Of a stretch of 64,000 nt of DNA, positions 1 through 9,984 are shown piece by piece. The stretch comes from Neorhizobium galegae bv. officinalis (lineage in GTDB: Bacteria; Pseudomonadota; Alphaproteobacteria; Rhizobiales; Rhizobiaceae). Numbering within the stretch: the first letter of the stretch is position 1; each line of letters starts with the position of its first letter. The notes under the pieces are model-generated. The model did no database searches, was not told the DNA's origin, and saw only the letters and a list, made by a program, of their open reading frames with translations. Where the stretch lies: positions 62,001 to 126,000 of the forward strand of contig CCRI01000008.1 of the NCBI GenBank assembly GCA_000985875.1. The letters run 5' to 3'. The translations under genes and the position numbers were made by a program.

Positions 1-586
1 TGCTCAGCGCCTCGCCGGTTTCGACCGCGGCTACCTTTGCCGCATCGGCTGCCGAGAGATCGATATCCAGGGTCTCGATATGGACGCGTTCGCCGGGCTT
101 GCGACCGGGAATGCTGAACTGGTCACCATCGACGCCATAGCTGCGGCTGACGATGTCGATGTCCTGAAGTTTCGACGAGACGATGCCGGTGGTCGCGAAT
201 GCCAACAGAGAGGTCTTCGGATCGGACTTGGGAAACTTTTCAGTCTGCCTGATCTGAGCGACCTTGCCGACCGGCAGGGAGCCTGGCTCGGGCTCATGGG
301 TCAGGCGCACATTCAGGAAGATTTCGAATTGCGCGATGCGGCGCGGAAACATTTCCCGATCGACGAAAACACCCATGGCTGGCGTGGCGGCGTCTTCCGA
401 ATGCACAACGAACTTGAGCTCCGGCGACAGCCAGTATGCCCCGCTGATCGCCTTGCCGTCCTTGTCCGAGACGATCACATAGGTACCGGGCTGGCGAAGC
501 TTCGAGAGATCGGCTGCAACGGCGGGCATCGCCAGGAGTACGGCCGGAAACACCGGCCACATCATGCGTGAGAGATGTCCTGCCAT
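1..586 (-). CDS. Secreted protein of unknown function (3' end off the window)
   Basis: An open frame runs leftwards from an ATG at 586 to the window edge with no stop, giving the first 195 residues. A purine-rich ribosome-binding site (GGGGAGG) lies just upstream of the ATG. The N-terminus is a clear signal peptide: a short hydrophobic stretch (VFPAVLLAMPAVA) ending in AVA-AD near residue 25. The rest is soluble, with no membrane segment and no motif I recognise. It is therefore probably periplasmic. Its neighbour to the right is the ratA-like gene on the same strand, about 80 bp away. I cannot assign a function, and the C-terminal part is not visible. Confidence 0.7.
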   Translation of the reverse strand, partial: MAGHLSRMMWPVFPAVLLAMPAVAADLSKLRQPGTYVIVSDKDGKAISGAYWLSPELKFVVHSEDAATPAMGVFVDREMFPRRIAQFEIFLNVRLTHEPEPGSLPVGKVAQIRQTEKFPKSDPKTSLLAFATTGIVSSKLQDIDIVSRSYGVDGDQFSIPGRKPGERVHIETLDIDLSAADAAKVAAVETGEALS

Positions 587-665
587 GCCAGCCTCCCCTG
601 CGGTGAGGAGACTATCCGCCAGAGCGAGGCGGTTCGCAAGAGCGGGTGCTATTTCGGCAAGCGGG

Positions 666-1133
666 TCAGGTGTAGATCTTGTCGGCCCTTGTTTCGAAGG
701 CTTCCGCGAACATGCGGAAGGCGCGGTCGAACATCGAGCCCATCAGGGCGCCGAGGATCATGCTCTTGAACTCGTAGTCGATGTAGAAATGCACGATGCA
801 CCCCTCCGGGCCGGCATTCGGCGAGCCGTCGGCCGCCGGCTCGAAGCTCCAGCGGTTGTCGAGATATTTGAACGGGCCCTCGATATATTTGACGTCGATG
901 ATCCGCTCGGCGGGATTGAGCAGGACCTGGGTGGTGAAGGTCTCGCGGATCGCCTTGTAGCCGACCGTCATATCGGCCACGAGCAGCGTCTTGCCGTCGC
1001 GCTCCTTGGAGGAACGTACGGTCAGCGCTTCGCAGAGCGGGAGGAATTGCGGATATTTTTCGACATCGGCAACGAGCGCGTACATCTTTTCAGCGCTGTG
1101 CTTGACGGGACGGCGGATTTCGAACTTTGGCAT
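666..1133 (-). CDS. RatA/Coq10-type START-domain protein
   Basis: This 155-residue protein fits the Coq10/RatA branch of the START-like polyketide cyclase fold. It has an N-terminal strand (KFEIRRPVKHS), a helix with YALVADVEKYPQFLP, and a long amphipathic C-terminal helix. Coq10 proteins bind ubiquinone and help it work in the respiratory chain. E. coli RatA was named as a ribosome-association toxin, but most alphaproteobacterial members are treated as quinone chaperones. The length matches the family. It lies downstream of lipA on the same strand, with a kinase gene between. The family call is secure; the toxin name should not be read as a function here. Confidence 0.9.
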   Translation of the reverse strand: MPKFEIRRPVKHSAEKMYALVADVEKYPQFLPLCEALTVRSSKERDGKTLLVADMTVGYKAIRETFTTQVLLNPAERIIDVKYIEGPFKYLDNRWSFEPAADGSPNAGPEGCIVHFYIDYEFKSMILGALMGSMFDRAFRMFAEAFETRADKIYT

Positions 1134-1142
1134 GATTCCGAG

Positions 1143-1736
1143 TTAAGCGTCCGCTCCGACAAGATCAAGGAGATCGCGCATCTCGGACCTCGATTTCAAC
1201 ATCAGAACGGGCTTTCCAGCTGCTTGCGCAGCCAACCCCGCAAGCACGCGCGGTCCATAAACCTTCTCCCAGGTCCACACGAACCGGAAGAACTGCCACT
1301 CCATCTTCTCCACGCAACCGGGTGCCATTTCCGGGCGGGTGCGGCCCCTGTTGGTGATCCAGCGGCTTACGATTCCCCAGATGCACAGCCAACGCGGCAT
1401 GCGCACCCAAATGACGAGGTCGGCACGCGGAACCCGAATGTCGAAAGTGGAGGTATTGGTGCCGTCCATGATCCAGCGTTCACCGGCGGCAAACTCGGCG
1501 AGGAGTCGATGCTGTTCCTGCCTTTCACGCTGCACCCAGCCGGGCAGCCAGAGCACGTCCCGGTCGATCGAGATGTAAGCAAGCCCGAAACGGCGGGCGA
1601 TCTTCTGCGATAGCGTCGATTTACCGCCGCCGGAACAGCCGATGACCAGAATTCGATCGGCCCCGCGGATCTTGTCTGCCGCTTCGGCAATTCCCACGTA
1701 ACGGATCGCATTCACGCCAGATTCCATGTCCATCAT
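1143..1736 (-). CDS. P-loop nucleotide kinase-like ATPase (adenylate-kinase/FlaR-like)
   Basis: This 197-residue protein has a clear Walker A motif, GCSGGGKST, at residues 33-41. A segment resembling small-molecule kinases follows (YISIDRDVLW, then WIMDGTN at mid-length and ADLVIWVRMPRW). This pattern is typical of the group often labelled DNA topology modulation protein FlaR or AAA-family ATPase, which are probably nucleotide or small-molecule kinases. Substrate unknown. The gene ends 10 bp before the ratA-like start, so the two are probably co-transcribed. Two other ATGs (1733 and 1727) follow closely in frame, so the exact start is uncertain. Confidence 0.8.
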   Translation of the reverse strand: MMDMESGVNAIRYVGIAEAADKIRGADRILVIGCSGGGKSTLSQKIARRFGLAYISIDRDVLWLPGWVQRERQEQHRLLAEFAAGERWIMDGTNTSTFDIRVPRADLVIWVRMPRWLCIWGIVSRWITNRGRTRPEMAPGCVEKMEWQFFRFVWTWEKVYGPRVLAGLAAQAAGKPVLMLKSRSEMRDLLDLVGADA

Positions 1737-2035
1737 GCTCTCCCGTGAATCAGGCTCTCGGCATCGTGATCGGCGGTAACAGCCAATGACGACAGGAGGA
1801 TTTCAATGTCAGGCAGACGGCGCTATAGAGGCCGCCGAATGCGATCGTGACAGGGCGTTAACTCGAACGTCGGAGTGACCGGCTCAACCACCGGTTATCT
1901 GTTGATGTCAGATGGCATTCAGATTAATAAGATTTAATGTAGCATCCATCCGGTTGTAGTGATCAGAGTCGCAAGCAAGCGTACAATTGGTATAATCAAC
2001 CGACAGCAGACCGGGCGCAGCCGAAAGAGGCATCC
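1737..2035. other. Intergenic stretch with no recognised gene
   Basis: This 299-bp gap lies between the divergent kinase gene (minus) and a 61-codon gene (plus). It has a noticeably AT-rich section around 1915-1945 and presumably carries promoters for both directions. I see no convincing open frame, tRNA or strong hairpin in it. Confidence 0.5.
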
Positions 2036-2221
2036 ATGGACGATTTCTCGCAGATGATAAAGCTGCTCGAATCCGCAAAGCAGCTTGCAGACATGAACCA
2101 GCTCCCCATGCTCGTCTATCTCATTGAAATGGCTAAGGCCGAAGCGCGCGGCCACAGGTTCACGCTGCGCGAACGAAGACGCGGCCAGGACAGACACGAA
2201 AAGGTCCAGGCAGCCGAATAG
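2036..2221 (+). CDS. Small hypothetical protein (61 aa)
   Basis: This is a short open frame with an ATG at 2036 preceded by GAAAGAGG, a reasonable ribosome-binding site. The product is helical and charged: an amphipathic first half (MDDFSQMIKLLESAKQ...) with a Met/Leu-rich helix, then a basic tail (RFTLRERRRGQDRHEK). There is no signal peptide or membrane segment. It sits tail to tail with lipA, whose stop is 20 bp downstream. The start signal and sensible helical composition argue that it is real, but I do not recognise the family. Confidence 0.5.
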   Translation: MDDFSQMIKLLESAKQLADMNQLPMLVYLIEMAKAEARGHRFTLRERRRGQDRHEKVQAAE

Positions 2222-2240
2222 GCCCGGACCGGCTGCCGCC

Positions 2241-3215
2241 CTACTCGGCGGCGGCCAGGACTTTCTTCTCGCGCGCAGCCCTGAGGCGAGCGAAATCGTC
2301 GCCGGCATGATGCGAAGACCGGGTCAGCGGGCTGGACGACACCATCAGGAAACCCTTGGAATAGGCCACGGTCTCGTAGGACTTGAACTCCTCCGGCGTA
2401 ACGAAGCTTTCTACCTTGTGGTGCTTTCGGGTCGGCTGCAGATACTGGCCGATCGTCAGGAAATCGACGTCAGCGGTGCGCAGGTCGTCCATCAGCTGCA
2501 GCACTTCGTTGCGCTCCTCGCCGAGCCCTACCATGATGCCCGACTTGGTGAACATGGTCGGATCCAGCTCCTTCACCCGCTGCAGCAGCCGGACGGAGTG
2601 GAAATAGCGGGCGCCGGGGCGCACCGTCAGATAGTTGCCGGGCACGGTTTCCATATTGTGATTGAACACGTCCGGCTTGGCGGCGACGACTCGCTCCAGC
2701 GCACCGGGCTTTTTCAGGAAGTCGGGCGTCAGGATTTCGATCGTCGTTGCCGGCGACGCGGCACGGATCGCCCAGATCACCTTCTCGAAATGCTCTGCGC
2801 CGCCATCTGCCAGGTCGTCGCGGTCGACAGAGGTGATGACAACGTGGGACAGGCCCATCTGCTTGACCGCCTTGGCGACGTTTTCGGGCTCTTCCATGTC
2901 GAGCGCGTTCGGCTTGCCGGTCGCGACGTTGCAGAAGGCGCAGGCGCGGGTGCAGATCTCGCCCATGATCATGAAGGTGGCGTGCTTCTTGTCCCAGCAC
3001 TCGCCGATATTGGGGCAGCCCGCTTCCTCGCAGACCGTCACCAGCTTGTTTTCCTTCACGATCGCACGGGTTTCCTGGTAACCCTTGGAGACCGGCGCGC
3101 GGACGCGGATCCACTCGGGCTTGCGCATGACCTCGGTATCGGGACGATGCGCCTTTTCAGGATGACGGACGCGCTTTTCTTCGCTGATATCCGTCCTGTC
3201 GAGAATGGTGACCAT
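2241..3215 (-). CDS. lipA: Lipoyl synthase
   Basis: LipA is a radical-SAM enzyme that inserts two sulfur atoms into octanoyl groups on lipoyl domains, completing the cofactor of pyruvate and 2-oxoglutarate dehydrogenases. The 324-residue protein has both iron-sulfur cysteine sets: C62, C67, C73 (auxiliary cluster, [12 protein letters not shown]) and C88, C92, C95 (radical-SAM cluster, CTRACAFC). Near the C-terminus is the serine-containing motif RSSHHAGD that ligates the auxiliary cluster. The length is normal for the family. It follows lpdA and the pdh genes on the same strand, so its substrate proteins (PdhB and PdhC lipoyl domains) are encoded just upstream. Confidence 0.97.
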   Translation of the reverse strand: MVTILDRTDISEEKRVRHPEKAHRPDTEVMRKPEWIRVRAPVSKGYQETRAIVKENKLVTVCEEAGCPNIGECWDKKHATFMIMGEICTRACAFCNVATGKPNALDMEEPENVAKAVKQMGLSHVVITSVDRDDLADGGAEHFEKVIWAIRAASPATTIEILTPDFLKKPGALERVVAAKPDVFNHNMETVPGNYLTVRPGARYFHSVRLLQRVKELDPTMFTKSGIMVGLGEERNEVLQLMDDLRTADVDFLTIGQYLQPTRKHHKVESFVTPEEFKSYETVAYSKGFLMVSSSPLTRSSHHAGDDFARLRAAREKKVLAAAE

Positions 3216-3252
3216 AAGAACCTGCTTTCAACCGCCTGTATTGCGGCTACCG

Positions 3253-3498
3253 TCAGCGCCTGACGAGTTTGGCAATGAATAGCAAAATGCAGGAGCCGAT
3301 GAAACCTGCAACCAGGTAACCCAGCCATCCGTCTGCAACATGGATGTTGAACCTGTTGAAGATGCCGTTGGCCAGCACCGCGCCGACGATGCCGATGACG
3401 ATGTTCATGAAAATGCCGAAACGGACATCCATCAGCTTGCCGGCGAGCCAACCCGCAAGGCCGCCGATGATGATCGCCGCAATCCAACCTACACCCAT
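3253..3498 (-). CDS. GlsB/YeaQ/YmgE-family small membrane protein
   Basis: This 81-residue, very hydrophobic protein has three predicted membrane helices. Its glycine-rich motif (IIIGGLAGWLAGKLM) is typical of the transglycosylase-associated or GlsB/YeaQ family, small inner-membrane proteins linked to general stress. I chose the ATG at 3498 (MGVGWIAA), which follows a GGGGG run. A TTG seven codons earlier in the same frame is possible but less likely. The molecular function is unknown. The gene lies alone between lipA and lpdA, downstream of a palindromic repeat. Confidence 0.85.
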   Translation of the reverse strand: MGVGWIAAIIIGGLAGWLAGKLMDVRFGIFMNIVIGIVGAVLANGIFNRFNIHVADGWLGYLVAGFIGSCILLFIAKLVRR

Positions 3499-3586
3499 GA
3501 GAACCCCCGTTGAAACCAAGTTTGAAAGATATGGGCGACCACTCGCCCGTTCGCAATATTGGTGGACAGGCCGACCCCACCTAAAT

Positions 3587-3666
3587 CGTCATCCTCGGGC
3601 TTGACCCGAGGATCCTGGCCACGTCCGAGGGAAGAGTAGATCCTCGGGTCAAGCCCGAGGATGACG
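3587..3666. repeat. Large palindromic intergenic repeat
   Basis: Two 28-bp arms (CGTCATCCTCGGGCTTGACC... and its reverse complement ending GATGACG) face each other across a short spacer. Each arm is also close to a palindrome, since ATCCTCGGG is matched by CCCGAGGAT around a short centre. The element fills the gap between lpdA and the GlsB-like gene. From general knowledge, this CCTCGGG/CCCGAGG palindrome resembles a dispersed repeat family of rhizobial genomes. Only this copy is visible in the window, so the family claim is recall rather than something shown here. Confidence 0.75.
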
Positions 3667-3724
3667 GCGGATGTGGCACCTCCCCACCCATCCCAAACGC
3701 AGGCAGCGAGCAACGCAGTGCCTA

Positions 3725-5170
3725 TTACGCATTCAGCGCCCGGCCATAGGCGTCGAGCACGCTTTCCTTCATCGTCTCGGAGATGGTCGGATGCGGGAAG
3801 ATGGTGTGCATCAGGTCTTCCTCGGTCGTCTCCAGGTTCATGGCGACGACGAAGCCCTGGATGAGTTCGGTGACCTCAGCGCCGACCATGTGGGCGCCGA
3901 GAAGTTCGCCGGTCTTCTTGTCGAATATGGTCTTCACCATGCCCTGGTCTTCGCCGAGAGCCACGGCCTTGCCGTTTGCGGCAAACGAGAAGCGGCCAAC
4001 GCGGATGTCGCGGCCCTCAGCCTTGGCCTTGGCTTCGGTGAGGCCGACAGAGGCGACCTGCGGGTTGCAATAGGTGCAGCCCGGGATCTTCAGCTTGTCC
4101 ATCGGATGGACGTTGGGCAGGCCGGCGATCTTTTCGACGCAGATGACGGCTTCGTGCTCTGCCTTGTGGGCGAGCAGCGGCGGGCCGGCGACGTCGCCGA
4201 TCGCATAGAGGCCGGGCACGTTGGTCTTGCCGTAGCCGTCGATGACGATGAAGCCGCGGTCGGTCTTGACGCCAACGGCCTCAAGGCCGATGCCTTCGAT
4301 ATTGGCCTGGACGCCGACGGCGGAAATCATCCGGTCTGCGGTGATCTCCTGCGTCTTGCCGTCCTTGAGTTCGATCGTCGCGGTGACCGAGTTGGCACCC
4401 TTCACGACCTTGGCGACCTTGGCTTCGAGCAGGATCTTCATGCCCTGGCGCTCGAACTGCTTCTTGGCGAGCGCGGAGATGTCCGCATCCTCGACCGGCA
4501 TGACCTGGCTCATGATCTCGACGACGGTGACCTCGACGCCCATGGTGCGGTAGAAGCTTGCGAATTCGATGCCGATGGCACCCGAGCCCATGACCAGCAG
4601 CGATTTGGGCATCTCTTCCGGCTTCATCGCCTCGAAATAGGTCCAGATCAGCTTGCCGTCCGGCTCGATGCCCGGAAGCGCGCGCGGACGGGCGCCCGTC
4701 GCGATGATGATGTGCTTGGCGGTATAGGTGCCCTCGCCCAGCGTGTTCTTAGGAATCGGGCCGATCGGCTCGACGGGCTTCTTGGTGGTCTTGGAAACGA
4801 CGATCTCGCCGGGCTTGGTAAGCTTCGCCTCGCCCCAGATGATATCGACCTTGTTCTTCTTGAACAGGAAACCGACGCCGTTGTTCATGCGATGGGCGAT
4901 GCCGCGCGAGCGGTCGACGATCGCCTTGACGTCCGGCTTGATCGTGCCTTCCAGCGTCAGGCCGTAGTCCTTGGCGTGGGTCGCAGTGTGCATGACGTCG
5001 GCCGAGCGCAACAGCGCCTTGGTCGGGATGCAGCCCCAGTTGGAGCAGATGCCGGCGAGGTGTTCGCGCTCGACGACGGCGACCTTCAGCCCGAGCTGGG
5101 ATGCCCGGATGGCGGCGATATAACCGCCCGGACCGGAACCGATAACGATGACGTCGTAGGATTGAGCCAT
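3725..5170 (-). CDS. lpdA: Dihydrolipoyl dehydrogenase (E3)
   Basis: This flavoenzyme reoxidises dihydrolipoamide on the PDH complex and passes electrons to NAD. The 481-residue protein has the FAD-binding GSGPGGY at residues 11-17 and the redox disulfide in CSNWGCIPTK (C42 and C47). A second dinucleotide-binding motif (VMGSGAIGIEFASFY) follows mid-protein, and the C-terminal HPTISE supplies the His-Glu catalytic pair. The length is slightly above the 460-475 usual for the family. It lies in the pdh gene run, downstream of pdhC and an esterase gene, so it is the PDH-linked copy. An E3 for the other 2-oxoacid complexes may exist elsewhere. Confidence 0.96.
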   Translation of the reverse strand: MAQSYDVIVIGSGPGGYIAAIRASQLGLKVAVVEREHLAGICSNWGCIPTKALLRSADVMHTATHAKDYGLTLEGTIKPDVKAIVDRSRGIAHRMNNGVGFLFKKNKVDIIWGEAKLTKPGEIVVSKTTKKPVEPIGPIPKNTLGEGTYTAKHIIIATGARPRALPGIEPDGKLIWTYFEAMKPEEMPKSLLVMGSGAIGIEFASFYRTMGVEVTVVEIMSQVMPVEDADISALAKKQFERQGMKILLEAKVAKVVKGANSVTATIELKDGKTQEITADRMISAVGVQANIEGIGLEAVGVKTDRGFIVIDGYGKTNVPGLYAIGDVAGPPLLAHKAEHEAVICVEKIAGLPNVHPMDKLKIPGCTYCNPQVASVGLTEAKAKAEGRDIRVGRFSFAANGKAVALGEDQGMVKTIFDKKTGELLGAHMVGAEVTELIQGFVVAMNLETTEEDLMHTIFPHPTISETMKESVLDAYGRALNA

Positions 5171-5230
5171 TGCTTTCCTGCCTTTATCTTGGGGGCCAGA
5201 TTCAAGCGGCCCGCCTCGGGAAATCTTGTT

Positions 5231-5869
5231 CTACAGGCCCAGCATCATCCGGACGACGGGCTCGAGGCCGCGTCCGATGGCACGGGTATTGTCTGCATCG
5301 AGATGCACGCCGTCGATGGGCGTCGTTTTCGCCACCGATCCCGCATCGAAGAAGCCGCAGCCTAGTTCGTCGGCGAGGTCCCGATAGAGCGATGCGAGCA
5401 TCGAAGACTGCTCGATGGCTCCCCGATACAGCGCTCCGGTCATCGGGTTTGCGGTTTCGCAGAGCGTCGGCGGCGACACGATGAGGATTTCCGGCGTCTC
5501 GCATTCCCGGCCCCAGTCGTGAAAGCGCACGAGGCTGACCAGCTTTTTCACGCCTGCCCGGGCGCCGATCGCCGTGCCGTGGATGATCGGCTTCAGGTCG
5601 TTGGTGCCGAGCATGACGATCACCAGCTCGAGCGGACCGTGGCTATGAAGGACGGTCGGCAACAGCGTCGCACCATTGCGGTCACAATCCGCAAGATTGT
5701 CGTCATAGGCCGTGGTACGGCCGCCGAGACCTTCAGCGACCACATTGACCGCGGGACCAAGCGCCGCCTGCAGGACGCTCGGCCAGCGATCCTCGAAGGC
5801 ATGGCGGCCGCCGGTTGCGGCATCCGTGCCCCAGGTCAGAGAATCGCCATAGCAGAGAACAGTTTTCAT
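5231..5869 (-). CDS. SGNH/GDSL-family esterase
   Basis: This 212-residue protein begins MKTVLCYGDSLTWG, where GDSL carries the catalytic serine. It continues with the block III motif GTND and ends with DGVHLD, which supplies the catalytic Asp and His. This is the small SGNH-hydrolase type (arylesterase or acyltransferase). No signal peptide is seen, so it is probably cytoplasmic. I chose the ATG at 5869, because a frame 12 codons longer upstream would start inside a hairpin repeat and add residues unlike the family. It sits between pdhC and lpdA on the same strand. The natural substrate is not evident. Confidence 0.88.
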   Translation of the reverse strand: MKTVLCYGDSLTWGTDAATGGRHAFEDRWPSVLQAALGPAVNVVAEGLGGRTTAYDDNLADCDRNGATLLPTVLHSHGPLELVIVMLGTNDLKPIIHGTAIGARAGVKKLVSLVRFHDWGRECETPEILIVSPPTLCETANPMTGALYRGAIEQSSMLASLYRDLADELGCGFFDAGSVAKTTPIDGVHLDADNTRAIGRGLEPVVRMMLGL

Positions 5870-5886
5870 CGAAGCGCTCACAGTTC

Positions 5887-5925
5887 CCCTCCCCCTTGCG
5901 GACACCCTCCCCGCAAGGGGGAGGG
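5887..5925. repeat. Perfect 15-bp inverted repeat between pdhC and the esterase gene
   Basis: Arms at 5887-5901 (CCCTCCCCCTTGCGG) and 5911-5925 (its exact reverse complement) flank a 9-nt loop. It begins about 10 bp after the pdhC stop. No U-run follows on the minus strand, so it is not a textbook terminator. It could instead stabilise the pdhC 3' end or be a dispersed palindromic repeat. Confidence 0.75.
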
Positions 5926-5935
5926 AAAGACCGGA

Positions 5936-7294
5936 CTAGACCAGCATCGCCATCGGGTTTTCGATGTAGCGCTTGAAGGCGGACGCGAGTTCCGCACCGA
6001 GCGCGCCGTCGATGACGCGGTGGTCGAAGGCGAAGGTTGCGGTCATGACCGTGCCCACCTTGATCTCGCCGTTCTTGACGATCGGCTTCTCTACGCCTGC
6101 GCCGATCGAGACGATCGAGGCCTGCGGCAGGTTGACGATCGAGGTGAAGTTGGAGACGCCGAACATGCCGAGGTTGGACACGGACGTCGTACCACCCTGG
6201 TATTCTTCCGGCTTCAGCTTCTTGTCGCGGGCGCGCCTGGCGAGATCCTTCACCTCGTTGGAGATGGCGGACAGCGTCTTCGTTTCAGCCTTGCGGACGA
6301 TCGGGGTGATCAGCCCGTCGGGGATGGATACGGCCACGCCGACATCCGCATGCTTGTGCAGCACGCGGGCCGTCGAGGTCCAGGAAGCGTTCGCCATCGG
6401 GACATCGCGCAGAGCCAGCGCCATCGCCTTGATGATGAAGTCGTTGACCGAGAGCTTGAAGGCGGGAACCTCGCCCTTGTCGGTCTTCTTCATCGGCGAA
6501 GACTTGTTGATCTCGGCGCGCAGCTTCATCAGCGCGTCGAGTTCGCAATCCATCGAAACGAAGTAGGACGGAACCGTCTGGCTCGACTCGGTAAGGCGCG
6601 AGGCGATCGTCTTGCGCATGCCGTCATGCGGCAGAAGCTCGTACGAACCCTCGGGGAAGAGCTTGAGGACGGTATCGTCCGCCGGCCCCTTGGCCATGGC
6701 CGGCGCCGGTGCGGCAGCGGCCTGCTGAGCGGCGGCCGGTGCGGGCTTGGCACCACCGGAAGCGACAGCCTTTTCGATGTCGGCCTTGACGACACGGCCG
6801 TGCGGACCGGAGCCGGCAACCGCCGAAAGATCGAGGCCGGCTTCCTTTGCGAGGCGACGGGCGAGCGGAGACGAGAACGTCTTTGCGCCGGACGACGATG
6901 CCGGGGCAGCAGCCGGAGCCGATGCTGCGACAGCAGGCGCCGGTTCTGACGCCTTCTGAGCCGGAGCGGCTTCCGCCTTCGGGGCGGGTGCAGCCTCGGC
7001 CTTCGGAGCCGGAGAAGCAGCACCGCCGGCAGCGGCAGCCGAGACATCCTCGCCATCGGCGGCGAGGATGGCTATCAGGGCGTTGACCTTGACGCCTTCG
7101 GTGCCGGCCGCAACGACGAGCTTGGCAACGGTGCCCTCATCGACGGATTCGACTTCCATGGTCGCCTTGTCGGTCTCGATCTCGGCGAGCACATCGCCGG
7201 ACTTGACCTTATCGCCTTCCTTGACCAGCCACTTGGAAAGATTGCCCTCTTCCATGGTCGGCGAAAGGGCAGGCATGGTGATGTTGATCGGCAT
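5936..7294 (-). CDS. pdhC: Pyruvate dehydrogenase E2, dihydrolipoyllysine acetyltransferase
   Basis: E2 is the core of the PDH complex: it receives the acetyl group on lipoate and transfers it to CoA. The 452-residue protein has one N-terminal lipoyl domain (residues about 1-78, lipoylated K43 in DKATMEVES). A long Ala/Pro-rich swinging linker follows (about 80-140), then a peripheral-subunit-binding domain ([14 protein letters not shown] onward, about 142-180). The catalytic domain has DHRVIDGA near the C-terminus, with the active-site His and Asp. One lipoyl domain is usual in alphaproteobacteria, compared with three in E. coli. It starts 15 bp after pdhB, indicating one transcript. Confidence 0.96.
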   Translation of the reverse strand: MPINITMPALSPTMEEGNLSKWLVKEGDKVKSGDVLAEIETDKATMEVESVDEGTVAKLVVAAGTEGVKVNALIAILAADGEDVSAAAAGGAASPAPKAEAAPAPKAEAAPAQKASEPAPAVAASAPAAAPASSSGAKTFSSPLARRLAKEAGLDLSAVAGSGPHGRVVKADIEKAVASGGAKPAPAAAQQAAAAPAPAMAKGPADDTVLKLFPEGSYELLPHDGMRKTIASRLTESSQTVPSYFVSMDCELDALMKLRAEINKSSPMKKTDKGEVPAFKLSVNDFIIKAMALALRDVPMANASWTSTARVLHKHADVGVAVSIPDGLITPIVRKAETKTLSAISNEVKDLARRARDKKLKPEEYQGGTTSVSNLGMFGVSNFTSIVNLPQASIVSIGAGVEKPIVKNGEIKVGTVMTATFAFDHRVIDGALGAELASAFKRYIENPMAMLV

Positions 7295-7309
7295 CGAGAC
7301 ATCCTCCCC

Positions 7310-8701
<1,392 letters not shown>

Positions 8702-8719
8702 TGGGTTCCCTCCCCGCGA

Positions 8720-9790
8720 TCAGAGCAGAATGTCGGTGTAGAGCTCGGACGGATCCGGCTCCGGATCGGCCTGGGCGAAATCGGCGCTATCCGAAACGAC
8801 GTCGCGGATATCCTTGTCGATCGCCTTCAGCTCGTCCTCGGTGGCCCAGCCCTTTTCGAGGAGGCGCAGGCGCACCTGCTCGATCGGGTCATGCTCGGAG
8901 CGCATCTTCTGCACTTCGTCCTTGGAGCGATATTTCGCCGGGTCGGACATGGAGTGACCGCGATAACGGTAGGTGAGCATTTCGAGAATGATCGGGCCCT
9001 GGCCGGAACGGCAGTGCTCGAGCGCCTCGTCGCCGGCGGCCTTCACGGCGCGAACGTCCATGCCGTCGACCTGGATGCCGGGGATGCCGAAGCCGGAACC
9101 ACGCAGCGAATAGTTCGACTGCGCCGTCGCACGGGCCGTCGAGGTGCCCATCGCATAACGGTTGTTTTCGACGATATAGACGATCGGCAGCTTCCAGAGG
9201 GCAGCCATGTTGAAGCTCTCGTAGACCTGGCCCTGGTTGGCCGCGCCATCGCCGAAATAGGCGACCGAGACGCTGTTATTCCCGCGATACCTGTTGGCGA
9301 AGGCGAGACCCGTTCCGAGCGAGACCTGGGCGCCGACGATGCCGTGGCCGCCGTAGAAATGCTTCTCCTTGGAGAACATGTGCATCGAGCCGCCCTTCCC
9401 TCGGGAATAGCCGCCCCTGCGTCCTGTGAGTTCCGCCATGACGCCACGCGCGCTCATGCCGGTTGCCAGCATATGCCCATGGTCGCGATAGGCGGTGATA
9501 ACCTGATCACCCTCCTGCTGCGCCATCTGCATGCCGACGACGACAGCTTCCTGGCCGATATAGAGGTGACAGAAACCGCCGATGAAGCCCATGCCGTAGA
9601 GCTGGCCGGCCTTTTCCTCGAAACGGCGGATAAGCAGCATTTCACGATAAGCGTGAAGATCCTGATCCTTGCCGAAATCCGGGGTGTTCTTGCCCGTAAA
9701 CTCCTTGGCGGAGGATTTCGAGGCCGATTTGATTGCAGACTTTGCCGCTGGTTTGCGGCCGGATACAGACGCGGTTTTTGTCGGCGCCAT
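8720..9790 (-). CDS. pdhA: Pyruvate dehydrogenase E1 alpha
   Basis: E1-alpha holds the thiamine diphosphate pyrophosphate site of the pyruvate dehydrogenase heterotetramer. The 356-residue protein shows the ThDP motif starting GDGAANQG and ending about 30 residues later in ENNRYAMGT. It also has the conserved active-site loop YRGHSMSDPAKYR. A basic Ala/Lys-rich N-terminal tail of about 35 residues precedes the enzyme domain. It is the first gene of the pdhABC run, so the operon promoter should lie in the 194-bp gap to the right (9791-9984). Confidence 0.96.
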   Translation of the reverse strand: MAPTKTASVSGRKPAAKSAIKSASKSSAKEFTGKNTPDFGKDQDLHAYREMLLIRRFEEKAGQLYGMGFIGGFCHLYIGQEAVVVGMQMAQQEGDQVITAYRDHGHMLATGMSARGVMAELTGRRGGYSRGKGGSMHMFSKEKHFYGGHGIVGAQVSLGTGLAFANRYRGNNSVSVAYFGDGAANQGQVYESFNMAALWKLPIVYIVENNRYAMGTSTARATAQSNYSLRGSGFGIPGIQVDGMDVRAVKAAGDEALEHCRSGQGPIILEMLTYRYRGHSMSDPAKYRSKDEVQKMRSEHDPIEQVRLRLLEKGWATEDELKAIDKDIRDVVSDSADFAQADPEPDPSELYTDILL

Positions 9791-9984
9791 TCATCCCTCC
9801 CTTTGAGTTCTGCGTTGAGAGCGAGATTGCGCCCTGACGTGTATCGCCAGATTCCCACCCTGGTGTCGGGGCGTACCATAGGCAAGAAAGCCTGCCCCAG
9901 CAATGCCATAAATGCATGGCTCACATTCCACACAACCCACTGAAAAGGTTATGGAAATGTAAAATTAACTGAAATTCGGTTAAT

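Noticed and set aside
6900..7050. Repetitive stretch in the pdhC linker that resembles a repeat array
   Set aside because: It is the Ala/Pro/Glu swinging linker of E2, with irregular unit length and no spacers; not a CRISPR or tandem-repeat locus.
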